NCBI GenBank assembly: GCA_021307315.1
Contig: JAJSPD010000031.1
Span: 248,001-312,000 of the forward strand
Source: Bisporella sp. PMI_857
Lineage: Eukaryota > Ascomycota > Leotiomycetes > Helotiales > Helotiaceae
Direction of reading: 5' to 3'
Length of the DNA: 64,000 nt
Part shown: piece by piece, positions 46,153 to 57,673 of the stretch
Layout of the letters: each line of letters begins with the position of its first letter
Position numbering within the stretch: position 1 is the stretch's first letter
The notes under the pieces: model-generated
What the model was told of the DNA's origin: nothing
Database searches by the model: none
What the model saw: the letters and a program-made list of their open reading frames with translations, nothing else
Made by a program: the position numbers and the translations under genes

Positions 46153-49100
46153 ATGTCTAAGCGGTTTGCAGAGGATAGTCGAGACGGAGATCAGGCATAT
46201 TTGAAGCGACAGAAAATATCCTTCGCCAGCAATGTCCAGACTCCCAACCCCGCAGAAGATATTCGTTCTGCTCGAAAGCTTAGTCAACTCCTAGCATTTG
46301 ACCAAGATGTTCCACGATCTAGGCATGGTAGGCTCTTCTAATGTGACCTCAATCTTACCTTGTGGCTTACGCATTCTAGCAATTCAATCATTTAAAGTAT
46401 TTTTGGAAAGCATTGCCAATGTCGAAAATGACACCACTCCTAAGGTCGCTATTCTTAAGGAGTTTCTTGAATCACAAATACCAGCAGAGGGTGATGAATC
46501 GGCGGTCTACTTGGGAGACTTGGTTCGGACATGGAGTTTTGCGTCTCAGTCGAACACTGACGTTCTTCTTTCTGCCGTACCTTCGATCTTTGCTTTACTT
46601 CTCAAGGCGCTTTCAAATATCCTTGATCTAAAAGATTATGGTCTTCGAATAGGACGGATGCTACTTCAGAAACCTCAGCAAGAGCTGATATCACGGGGGC
46701 TGACAGCAAGCAAGGCAAAGGAATTCATAATATCACCAGCACTGCGGCTGCTGCGAGAAATTGTTACATTTGACTGCGGCTCTTTGGCTAAGCATGTATT
46801 CCGAACTAGAGACGAAACATTTAAAGGGTTATCAAGAGATCTTGGTATAAAAAACTCTGGGGATGGCGCAGAAGATCGAAAGAAACCATCTGTACGGACG
46901 AACGCGCTGCGACTCATACTTTCGTTACTCAAGTTTCTTCCTCTGGAATCCAAGCGAGAACTCCTGAATCAACGAGACATTGTAAACGCATTGATTCGAA
47001 ATATCAGGGAGGATCCACCATTTTTGATTCGTGAGATATTGGAAGGATTGACAAATTCTGTACTGAAGGATGAATTGCTCCCACGCGACGCCAAGACGAA
47101 AGTTGTTAATGCCAACTCTTTGGCACGAATCGCTATGCTTTACAGGTACCATCAACCTGATGAGGAATTGGAAGATAATCCAGTTACAAAATCTGTCGAC
47201 GAAGCAGCTCATAATTTTCTGGTATTGGCATGTACATCGCCTAATATCGGCATTCTAAATCGGCAAGCTGGTTATTATCCTCGAGGCGTCGATCCAGACG
47301 AAATTCATAACGCAGGTGTAGAAGAAAGATTCATCGATTTAGGGATTGATAATATTGAGTGGATGGACAAATTCGCGGAAACTGTTCCTGTCCGTAACAC
47401 TATTTTGTCAGAGTTTGTTCAAGAGTTGCGACCGTGGTCAAACATGCAGCAAAGCGATCTCTTGTTAGCTATTTTCAAGTCAGCCCCTGAATTAATTGCT
47501 GGTTATTTTATCGGCAAGAGGGATTTCTCCTTCGAGCCGAAGCTCACTGCAACCTGGATTGGATATGCTGCTTTGATTTTCTCCACGCTACAGCTCCCAA
47601 TCCCAGAATACTTCGGACACCCAAAGCAGTACGCACGACTACCACCGCCTACCTCTATTGTTTTGGAGAACATTCTACCTCAAGCTCTGAGTCAGAAAGT
47701 CTTGACGCGTTGTCTCAGCCATTCCAATAACCTCGTCACATTTTTTGTAGTTCGTCTGCTCTGTGTCTCACTCATTAAGCTCAGAGACACCCTGAAGATG
47801 TATCATGAAGCCGATCCAGGATCCAGAAATATTTGGGCTCAGTCAGCAGATAGACTTGTCAGTGAAATTTGTCAGCGCTACCCTTCGATCAAGGATGTGA
47901 TTAGCAGTTTTCGGAATATTTCCAAGACGGATTTGATGCAACGAGAAGCGATCACCAAGCTTTTGGTACTATATTATGAAGTTATACCTAGAGTTGCACT
48001 AGATGCAAAATTTGATGTATCAGCTGTATTGAGCGAAGTTCTTCTAACTATGGATGAGACAACAAATACACACCAAGACCGTGTGATGCGCTTTATGGAA
48101 TTAGCAAATCTATTCCAATTTGCTCACCTCTCCCCTGGTATGCGCTGGTTCACAAAAGCTGGAGGTCTAACGATATCGCCATTTATGGCTATGTTGAAGC
48201 TGTTAGCTGGAGCACCACCAGGATTCCCGTTGCTCAAATTGAGATCTGTTATTGAATCTGTTGTGACAGAACACCAAATCTTTCAATCAAAGACATCTTT
48301 GTCAGCTTTACATACATTCATTATTAGGCTGCGAGAACTTCGTGGCGATAATGCTGGAATAGTTTGGGAATTTCTAGACGATTGTGTTTCAAGATGCGCA
48401 GCCAACCCTGTCAAGTATATATTTGCACTTGAGGAGCTTCAGTCAGACGCGCACAAATCTGGGGACGGGAATTTGCCTGTTAGTCTGGTGACACTCGCAA
48501 TGGCTGAACAGTGGCTGTTCTTGCAAAAAAATGTTGAGCGGGAAGTGCTTAAAGACGTTGCTGACTTCTTAACTGCGCATTTGGCAGGATCCCTTCAAAT
48601 AAAGGAGGACAAAAAGGTACTCAAACGTGCAATCCAAAACCTGATATCCAACACTGAAGACTCCTCGATTCGTGTCATACTAGAACACACTCGAAAGCTC
48701 GTGGATAATATTAGCGTGGCCCACCTAGACAAGGAGGGTTCCAAAATACTGGAGCTGAACGAAAAGAGTCATACTGTAAGTAAGCCGGAAGATATTATCT
48801 TGGAGGACCTTTTAGGTAGCCCGGAGGTGGAGAAAGAAGACAACAACGCCCTGACCAGATGGGCCATGAAAGAAGTTGATGAAGTCATTGAGGCTGGCCA
48901 TGCCTCTGCGCTTGTCAAACTACTTTCATCGAAACACCTCAGTGTTCGCAAAGAAGCTGTTACAAATATATCCAAGTTCTCGGCAAAACTCAAAGAGTCT
49001 TCTTATGAGGAGAAGGAGCAAATTTGGTTGCTGCTCGCTGAAGTTGTGGAAACTGCTAAGAAATTGGTTGATCAAGAACCAATCCCAAACATCATTTCTT

Positions 49101-49627
49101 CATTCGCCTCAAGCGCTATCGCAGTTGTGAATGATCCACTACACTGCCTCTATCCAAAGATCAACAAATTTCTATCACAAGGGCCGGCTTGGGACGTAGA
49201 TAAAGTTCCTCTAATGTACAAAATCTTAGACGAGGCGCCAAGCTTGGATGATGCCCATTATCTAGAGATTGCATGGCTCTTAAATTATATGACCGATGGA
49301 TTGCAAACTCCCGCCGACATGTCCATCTTTCGCAAGAGACGTGTATTTGAGAAGCTGTTTTCCTTATACAACAACCCATATTTGGCTCCGGGACTACGAG
49401 ATAAAATCCTGAGAATTTTGTACAAAGCAACAACTATAGAAGGAGGCAGCACAACGCTTATAACTCGTTTTAGTAGTGTGACATGGCTGCAAGCACAAGC
49501 TGCTTTGATAGATGGCACTACACTTAAAGCTTTGTTGCAGAAGATATTGGAGTCAAGTGATCAGAAAAGAATACAAGGTTGGAGCAAGCAAAGTGCTACG
49601 GAACTAGAGACACTTGTGACGATTTAA
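46153..49627 (+). CDS. urb1: URB1/NPA1, nucleolar pre-ribosomal-associated protein 1
   Basis: Large helical-repeat scaffold protein of early 60S pre-ribosomes. Exons are 46153..46327 and 46380..49627 (52-bp intron), 1,140 aa. The N-terminal Npa1 domain is recognisable from SFKVFLESIANV, LGDLVRTWSFA, KKPSVRTNALRLILSLLKFL, ANSLARIAMLYRYH and LNRQAGYYPRG. The C-terminal NopRA1-like region carries LAPGLRDKILRILYKAT and GGSTTLITRFSSVTWL. It is shorter than yeast Urb1 but similar to what I expect in filamentous fungi. Confidence 0.87.
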
Positions 49628-50491
49628 AAATCTATGATACCCAAATGTTAATCAATCATGATTGGCGAAAAGCTGTCTTTCATTGTTATTTCGGGATATC
49701 AAGACCTGAAATTATGCAAACGAACTGTTCATAGCTTTATCTGAGCTTCTGAGACATCTAACGGTGCTTGCAGGTATTCTGTAGCGAGAAAGAACAGCAG
49801 GCAGAAATTCCTTGTCTCATGAATGCGACCAATGGTTAAAGGTGATTCGGACATAGAAAAATGCATTCAAGCATAAATTTTAGGACATAGATGACCTTTT
49901 AACTTTCCACTGAAATTGAAGTGAATGCTTAGCTCCAAGAGTGAGGAAAGTACTGTTCCTTTCTCCACAGGTTCTTGTGGAACTTCAGATGAGCCTTGCG
50001 CTAAAATTTAGCGTACTTTTGGTCTTGGCGAGCAGTGAGCAACCTCATATTTCAATTCGCCTGATTCCCAGTATCTTCCATTCACAAATCTACTATTCAA
50101 AGCTACCTATTTGTGTCAAAGTTGATGATATACTCTGCGAATCTCAGGCATTCCATTTTTGAGTATCGGGATATTACTCGTTTTGCGCATCATCTCCAGC
50201 CTCCCCCCTCAACAGCTAACTAGAACTTACTCTTCAAGCGCGACACCACTCTGTCCTTTAACTCGCACTCTACATACTCTTCCTCCTGGAAGCTCCTCTA
50301 CGCGAAATTCCCCCAAATCACGCCATATATTGGAAGCTTGTTCGCGGGCACAGCAGAACGAGTTGAACTGTGCGATAGCGAAGACTCAGCTCTGAGAATT
50401 TACCAGCACAGTGCTTCCCAAATCTTATAGCGCTCGACGAAGCGGATGACCTCTGAAAATCTGCGTTGCATTTGAGAAAACGCCATACAAT
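49628..50491. other. Intergenic, nothing recognised
   Basis: Spacer holding the 3' end of URB1 and the promoter of the next gene; pyrimidine-rich around 50190-50300. Confidence 0.6.
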
Positions 50492-53003
50492 ATGGCCTCA
50501 CGTTACATCTATACACCAGAAGAGTTGAAGCATCTGGCGAGTTCACCTCTCGTGGTAAAACCACCAGGCCTTCCACCAACAGAGCAATGGATGGGGTATG
50601 TTATGGCATTCTATTGCTCATTTATGGGTTATGGCGATACATGTTAACACTCGTTCAGAGCATCGGTTGATTCCACTCGTAATAATTCTACCAAGATTAC
50701 AGACAGAGCCAAGAGATCCGACTCTGACTTGCTGCTAGATCAGACAAACAGACGACCGCAACACATCTCACGTAATAGCAGTAATTATAATTCGAGAGAG
50801 GACAAATGTGTGGGGCTAATTTTGTACAGATCCTGCCGAAATTATCCTTGGTCCTCCAAAAACCTCATTTTTATCGGCCACTCCGAACCGAAATGTTGGT
50901 AAATCATTCGACTCTCCAGATCGCCCTCCTCTTCGTGATGCTGAAAACTCCAAGGATCGTTTCAGTTTCCGGAACAAAACCGGTGAAGCGGATGACGAGA
51001 GAGGACATCGACCGCTCTTGCGTTCAAAGCGCACCGAGGGCGAGGCGGATGCTGAGAACGGTTGGGAAAAGGTCAAACCTCGCAAAAGCTTTGGCGCCGA
51101 AGGTGTTGAGCGCTTCAACGGGCGCATGGGAGGCATCGATCGACACCGCGATGATAGAAGATTCAGGGATAGGGAAGAGCGTGATGTGAGGGACCGTCCT
51201 CAGCGAGGATTTGACACTTTTTTGAGGGATAAGGATGGTGATCATGATCAAGATAGAGAACCACGACGAAACGGGACGGGTCGTGGGCGTGGGGAGTCTT
51301 GGAGAGATAACGATGCGCCTCCTACTCCGAGGGACCGAAATAGTAATGGCGATCGACTTGTTGATCGAAGCAGAGGCTGGAGAGAAAAGGAGCGCGACGA
51401 TCGAGGTGATCAAGATCGTGAGAGAGGTGACCGAGGAGGCGGTAGGAATGACCGAGGTGATCGACGATGGGAAAGGAACAGAGATGACAGGCAAGAGCGC
51501 GAACCTGAGTGGTTGGATGACCCTGCGGATGCGAAAGTCGAAGTGCATACTCAAGAAGACTTCCAGAAGTGGAAAGACTCAATGCGCAAGGATAACTCTG
51601 CGGGCGGCAAAACACCTGCTGAGGATGTTAATATGAGCGCAGATGCCGGGGCCGCCTTTTTTGGTCTAGAGAAGCCTAAGGTTGAAACTCCTCTTGCCAT
51701 TGATACTGGTCCAGACAGTTTCTTTGGGAAATGGGGAACACCCAGGGAGGAGAAAGCGCCTGACTCTGGGATAGAGGCAAGAAAAGAAGGTATAGCAAAA
51801 GCAAAATCAGGCGGAAAAGCTTCAAGGTTTACGTCTTTCTTTACACCACAAGAAGAAATTCCACGGAGACAGACTGAGCCGCCCGTGCCTATGCCAGAGG
51901 CTCCTTCCAACAATGCTCTTGCTGCATTATTCCAGCCGCCCAGTACTAGTCAGCCTCCAAATGAGGAGAGAGCACAATTCCAACAAATGCTGGAAAAGTT
52001 ACGCCGTCAGAATCTTAATGGCACCGGTACAACTCCCCCAGCTAACCCACAGCAACAACCAAAACCCCCTATACAACCATCTCTGGAGCCACAGCACTCT
52101 CATCCTCCACTAGCTTCGGACACGTTCCAGCAATATCGCCCAGATCGTCAGGAAGAGCGGCCGAGTGCTGGCACACGCAATTCTCAACATGCTCTACAAG
52201 ACTTATTGAGTCAGCGTCAAGGTGCTGGAAGCCAACCTTCGATTCGACCTGAGCAAATGTTACAGGATCTGGTCGGCCAACGGCAGAACGCCCTCAGTCA
52301 AGCGTCACAACGTCCAGAGCAATCACAGAGCCGCAGTAATTCCGAATTTCTGATGAATCTCATGAGAAATGCGCCAGAACAACAGAGAGCAGAGCAGAAT
52401 ATCCAAAGAATGCCTCCTCAGAACCCGGCAGAGCGTCAAGTGCCTTCGGAGCGCCAGTTGCGAGATCAATTGATGCTAGAACAAGAGTTGCATAGAGAAG
52501 CTGCTCGTGAACGCAACAATACTCAACGCCAAGGTCGAGCACAGGCACCTCCTGGCTTTTTCGACGAGCCTTCATTTCAACGTGGTCCTACAATTCAGCA
52601 TGAGAGACATGGCAATCCTCCCCAACCTACCCAGATCCTACAGAGACCACCTCCGCCAGGTCTCAATCAAATGCAGCCTGGCTGGGCGCAATCCCCATCA
52701 GAACTCGGTCCTCAACAACAAATACGACAGCAGCATATTGCCCCTCCCCCGGGGCTCGCAGCTGGGCCAAATCGCGGTATGCCGATGCCACAAATGTTTC
52801 CGCCCGGCTTTCAGGGGATGGGTAGCTTCCCGCCCCCATCGGATGCGCGAATGCAACCACCACTAGGGTTTTTTAATGCTCCGCCACCTCCTGGATTTAT
52901 GCCTCAGGGAATGGGAGGATTTCCAGGACCAGATGGGATGGCATATGGCGGACAATTCGATGGTAGAGGTCCACCTCCATCAGCTTTTCGAAGACCGCAA
53001 TAA
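50492..53003 (+). CDS. Low-complexity RNA-associated protein, eIF4E-transporter (4E-T)-like
   Basis: Three exons, 50492..50595, 50659..50780 and 50830..53003, 799 aa. The N-terminus YIYTPEELKHL resembles the eIF4E-binding motif Y-x4-L-phi, though the phi position here is Lys. The following LGPPKTSFLSATPNR and DGWEKV/NGWEKVKPRKSFGAEG-type blocks, an RGG/RD-rich stretch (about residues 120-210) and a Pro/Gln-rich tail ending in PPPGFMPQGMGGFPGP form the layout of ascomycete proteins annotated as 4E-T-like. It is probably a cytoplasmic mRNP component; the assignment is family recognition plus inference. There is no catalytic domain. The second intron (49 bp) has a GTAATT donor. Confidence 0.65.
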
Positions 53004-53626
53004 TGGAAGGTCTGGATTTGAGTACTTAAGAAGAAGGTCGTGTACAATTCGTGAATTTGTAAAGATACATGATAGCCAGGCAGGTTTCGCTGAGGCGTTG
53101 GTTTACTAGCTAGCGATGCAAGACGACAATGAGATCGGATCAACGCCAACTAATGAATAATTTTTCAATAAGAGGAACGTTTGCAAAGAAAACTCTCTTC
53201 ATCATTAGCAAACAGCATAGGCGCTCTCCAAAATAATGCCGTTGACCAATTCATATGCTCGTCTTCTTTCCATGGTCAAGATCATAGACTTTATTCCATC
53301 TCCGGGTCGGAACTCGGGAATAGCCTTTTGTACTATCTATACATCTCCGAAGCCGACCGATATGGAGATATAGATTCCCTAGTGATGAATAGAGTGACCT
53401 TTTTATTTCTTGTTATTTTATTATTTTATTATCCCACTTTAGAAAAACTTCCACTCTTAGAGCAAGGGCCTGACCAAGCATGTGATGACGGTGACGTCGA
53501 AGGCAGGTTTGCTGTCATCGATGTACATCACTAGGCGCTTCTTTCCAACCGCCTGATAGATTATCAAGAGCTTCATTGCTCTGATATATACCTGTAACAC
53601 TTTTGAACATCATGCATGGGTGATGA
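53004..53626. other. Intergenic, low-complexity T/A tract
   Basis: Contains a TTATT-rich stretch at about 53400-53432; no gene supported. Confidence 0.6.
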
Positions 53627-55234
53627 ATGTCATTCTTTTCATCGTACAACATCCACCCTGGCTACCTCCAGATGCTGCCCCTCACCGCCACATCCCCCAG
53701 CTATCTACACATACTCCAAAATGTCAGTTTGATCCTTTTGAGCGTGGCTCTCGCACCATTTTGCACCACAATTGCCATCGCTAGCTGGGTAATAGCCCCG
53801 TATACGAAAGTCTACAAGCACATTAAACGTCACCGACGATGGCGTGCCGCATCCTCCTCGACCTTCCGACCACGACGAGTCCTAGTCACTGGGCTCGGGA
53901 TGAGCAAAGGCCTCACATTGGCACGAATGTTCTTTCGCGCCGGTCACAAAGTAATAGGGGCCGATTTTGAACCGTATAATATTCCTGTTGATGGACATTT
54001 TTCAATCTCTATCGAAAGGTTTTACCGGTTATCAAAGCCAACTGAGAACGGAGCAGAGTATATTCAGCACCTGAAAAGCATAATTGAGAAGGAGAATATA
54101 GAGTTATGGGTCAGCGTCTCAGGTAATGCATCTGTGCTGGCGGATGGAGAAGCGGCGGAGGCTATAGAGAAGGATACAAATTGCAAGGCAATTCAGTTTG
54201 GGTACACCTTAACGGAGACGCTTCATGATAAGCACTCTTTTATCGAAACGACGCGGAACATTGGACTTAATGTGCCAGATACGCATCTTGTTACATCGGA
54301 GACAGAGGCTCTTGCGGTTCTTTATCCTGAGAAACCACGATATACTATGGAACATCAATACATTATGAAGAGCGTGGGATGGGACGAGAGTATTCGAGCA
54401 GACATGACGATCCTCCCACGTCCTACGCTTGAAGAAACCTCAGCATATATAAGGAGTGCCGGCCCAACACCGTTTCGACCTTTCGTGTTGCAACAATTCA
54501 TAGCAGGACCGGAGTACTGTACACATGCACTGATTACTAATGGCAAGGTGCGCGCTTTCGTCGCATGTCCGTCCGCAGAACTATTGATGCACTACAATGC
54601 CCTACCAGCTTCTTCGGCGCTTTCACAAGCCATGCTGTTATACACATCTATATATGCGAAAAAGATGGGGAATTCCATGACTGGGCACTTCTCGCTGGAC
54701 TTCCTCGTCAATGGTGAAATAGCCCGAGTGGCAGAATTGAAAGTGGGTGTATCAGCTCAGGAAGTCAAGGACCTGATGAATGTGATCTATCCCATTGAAT
54801 GCAATCCTCGGCCTAACACTGCAAATATCCTATTTGCCGACGTGTCGGAGAATCTAGCAGAAACTTATCTCTCTGTTCTATTTGCCCAAGAGCCCAAAGG
54901 AGTCTTAAACGGGCATTCCATTGATACGCTCGTTGTTCCCAAACCCAGCACCCCAGGATATTACTGGATTGGCCATGATCTCGTTGTTATGGTTCTCGTG
55001 CCGCTGCTTAGGTTCCTCGCGTTTAGAAGCACATTCTTTAGTATGTTGGAAGAATGGTTGGAGTTTGCAGAACATATCGTGTATTGGAGGGATGGAACAT
55101 ATGAGATATGGGATCCTTGGCCTGCCTGGTGGTTATATGTCGGGTACTGGCCTCTTATGTTTTTTATGAGCTTGGTTGGGAGGAAGTGGTGGAGTCAATG
55201 CAGCATTCCCCTGAACAAGAAAATTGGGTGCTGA
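53627..55234 (+). CDS. Membrane-anchored ATP-grasp ligase, MysC-like
   Basis: Single exon, 535 aa. A hydrophobic segment near residues 28-58 (LQNVSLILLSVALAPFCTTI) anchors the N-terminus, followed by basic residues. The soluble part starts with a Rossmann-like preATP-grasp domain (RRVLVTGLGMSKGLTLARMF) and continues with ATP-grasp features: YIMKSVGWDES (nucleotide-binding Lys), FVLQQFIAGPEYCTHALITN, TGHFSLDFLV and the Mg-binding IECNPRPNTA. The order of these blocks resembles MysC-type ligases that join an amino acid to 4-deoxygadusol in mycosporine biosynthesis. Another hydrophobic segment follows near residues 440-460. No sugar-phosphate cyclase or O-methyltransferase gene is near, so the substrate is open; other carboxylate-amine ligation is equally possible. 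Confidence 0.8.
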   Translation: MSFFSSYNIHPGYLQMLPLTATSPSYLHILQNVSLILLSVALAPFCTTIAIASWVIAPYTKVYKHIKRHRRWRAASSSTFRPRRVLVTGLGMSKGLTLARMFFRAGHKVIGADFEPYNIPVDGHFSISIERFYRLSKPTENGAEYIQHLKSIIEKENIELWVSVSGNASVLADGEAAEAIEKDTNCKAIQFGYTLTETLHDKHSFIETTRNIGLNVPDTHLVTSETEALAVLYPEKPRYTMEHQYIMKSVGWDESIRADMTILPRPTLEETSAYIRSAGPTPFRPFVLQQFIAGPEYCTHALITNGKVRAFVACPSAELLMHYNALPASSALSQAMLLYTSIYAKKMGNSMTGHFSLDFLVNGEIARVAELKVGVSAQEVKDLMNVIYPIECNPRPNTANILFADVSENLAETYLSVLFAQEPKGVLNGHSIDTLVVPKPSTPGYYWIGHDLVVMVLVPLLRFLAFRSTFFSMLEEWLEFAEHIVYWRDGTYEIWDPWPAWWLYVGYWPLMFFMSLVGRKWWSQCSIPLNKKIGC

Positions 55235-56728
55235 CAGAAAGTGGAGAGCGCTGTTCAAAATGAATACCCGTGATAGACTGCCTATAGACATTTATACCCT
55301 AAAATTCAATTTGTCAAAACCAACAAAAGTGTAGTGCCAATGGTTAAAGGCGATTCACTAATTTGCTTGGTACAAAACCCTTTTCACTTGCTGATCGGAT
55401 AAAGGCTATCTTCACCTGAAAAATACACAACATATCAATTGATATATCCCCATAACAGAAGAAAACCCTTATTCCCCCCTATGGTCTTCTGATACCAGAT
55501 TGGGTAAAGGAGCTCGCTTACAAAGAGATGTGATTCGCACTTGCGGCGCAAAATAAATATGACCACACCCTCTAAATTAGAACACAGGAGTAAAGAGCCT
55601 ATGGAAAAGGCAAACTATCAAATCTCGATAAAATGATGCGGCAAAAAAAAAAGAGAGAGAGATGCCTCCTGTCGGAATCGCTGCAGGTGCGTTAGAATTT
55701 ACAGAAACATAATGTGAGATATCAAATTACTTACAACCGACGATCTTTTCATGACCGTAATATGAAACTGAAACACAATATTGTGTCTCATGAGTACGAG
55801 TGAAACGCGGTACCACTGCGCCAAGGAGGCAATTCGCTGTTTTGTACTTTTGAGAATTTTTATTTTAAGTCATAACCGATAGATGAGCCGTAAAAGGGTA
55901 GTGGCCAATCATAACACAGCATTTGTCGACCAAGGTACCATATATTTTCATTTCGGAAAGCCGTATCTTCAATACTAATGGTTGAAGAAATACTCAACGG
56001 GCCAAGGCGATATCTACGCGTTCTTTAATGTATCACTTTCTTTTGTTTATCATGTGTTAGGCTGTCCTGGAGTTTAAGCAAACCGTATTTCAGTCCAAGA
56101 CAATGTGGTCCAACATGAACGCAGTAGGCGATGTTGCCCTTCGAGTCACAGATTATATTTCAGAATGTACTTGAAGACAAGCATATCACATATTGGCATC
56201 GCAATCATATGAGCGATTTGCGAGGTAGACTAAACAACCTTAAGAGTCCCGTTCTTTATGCAAAGGATAGTGGCTAAATAGTCACAAGTGCAAGTACAAC
56301 GTATCATGTATTAAAGTCATGCACTGGCAAACTCTTGCTCCTGCACAAGCTGAAACGATTTCATCAGCCACTTTTAAGGTTTAATATATGAGATTCTTCT
56401 GGAGAGGCCCGATATGTTGTCACGGCTTTAATCGCCATCGAGGACTAAACTTGATCTATTACATGAAACGTTATGCTTTAACTTGATTAGAATGTGAAGT
56501 CTACCATGGCCGTCTATTCTCTCGTGGCATAGCATTGAATTGCTAGGTAGATTCGTTTTTCAATGAATCACTAGACAAAGATTAGCTGGTGGACCTTATA
56601 TACAATTTGGATTGGAACTAGCGTTTTGATGTAGCTTGATGAGTCCCTGCTCCTTTAATCTAAGAAAACTCTGGCTTTCTTGTTATTTCGCTGGTGCCAT
56701 GAATGAGCTGTGTGAGCTTAGCGTATGA
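55235..56728. other. Intergenic, nothing recognised
   Basis: 1.5 kb AT-rich spacer between convergent genes. An A/GA run lies at about 55644-55662. No ORF with family character. Confidence 0.6.
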
Positions 56729-57469
56729 TCAACCACCACCAAGATACCTCTCCACATCATCGTTTCCATAGAACAGATTCCTCAGTCTTTCCCCTTTTCT
56801 TTTATCCTTTTCATACATCTTCCTGACCTTCCCCGCATCTAGCTTCTCCGTTTTGACCCTTTTTGGTATCTCGCTAAGGTCTGGCAAAACTACCCCGATC
56901 CCAAGTTTATCATCCTTCGGTTTAGCTTTTATAGGAATTCGGATACCTTGCCCCTCGGCACCAAGACCAAGCCTAGAGTCTGGATCCCAACCATATGAAG
57001 AAAGGTAGGCAAGACCTTTTCGTTTCCTATCGAGGTGAGAGGGTGGGTGGGAATGTTCTAGGCACACTTGGTGCGCGAGAGAGGCTTCGTGAGGTCGTAG
57101 TCTAGATAGCGGAGTTTCTTCAGTCTGCCTAGTAGAGAGGCGGGACTCTGTTTCATCATCGACCGACGAAAGTGGTAGGTGGCAGACAGTGCATACTTCC
57201 CTGTCTAAAGCTTCCACTGATGACATGGCAGTATTATCGGTTCGATCCGCCGGCTTAACCGACTGGCGATTCTCGACTTCTAGCAAATCTTTAGGCAAGA
57301 CTAAGCTGAGATAAAGATCGCTTGCAGACTTCACGCCTGCTTTATTTGACTCATGGACACTAGTAATTGAAGAAGAAGATGGCACAAATTTGACTCGTTT
57401 GCGCTTGATCCCCGCTCCAAATACTCTTTGATCCTGGAGTGGTATCTCGTAGGAGTCGTCGTCTGACAT
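56729..57469 (-). CDS. G-patch domain protein
   Basis: Single exon, 246 aa from MSDDDSYEIPLQDQRVFGAG at 57469; an upstream in-frame ATG at 57592 would add 41 residues and overlap the shared promoter region. A Cys/His cluster (VCTVCHLPL, then HEASLAHQVCLEHSHPPSHL) may bind zinc and directly precedes the G-patch (AYLSSYGWDPDSRLGLGAEG, then GIRIPIKAKPKDDKLGIGV). A basic C-terminal region follows (RKMYEKDKRKGERLRNLFYG). This layout resembles GPANK1-like G-patch proteins. G-patches activate DEAH helicases in RNA processing; the partner is unknown. Confidence 0.82.
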   Translation of the reverse strand: MSDDDSYEIPLQDQRVFGAGIKRKRVKFVPSSSSITSVHESNKAGVKSASDLYLSLVLPKDLLEVENRQSVKPADRTDNTAMSSVEALDREVCTVCHLPLSSVDDETESRLSTRQTEETPLSRLRPHEASLAHQVCLEHSHPPSHLDRKRKGLAYLSSYGWDPDSRLGLGAEGQGIRIPIKAKPKDDKLGIGVVLPDLSEIPKRVKTEKLDAGKVRKMYEKDKRKGERLRNLFYGNDDVERYLGGG

Positions 57470-57673
57470 TGCAGTACTTGCGGAATCTCCGTAATTTGGT
57501 TTGTTCAGGTGGAAAGTGGCACGCAAATATGTCAAGGCAATCGGTCTTGGCATCGGGAAATATTTAAGCTTAAACGTCGTTCCACAGGGCAAGAATATCC
57601 CTATCGAGACTAGTTATCTGGCCCTTTTTTAATACTCAGACCAAGACTCAATAGGCACAGCAGCACAATCACA

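Noticed and set aside
51024..51554. 176-codon minus-strand ORF inside the 4E-T-like gene
   Set aside because: Antisense shadow of the RD-rich low-complexity region.
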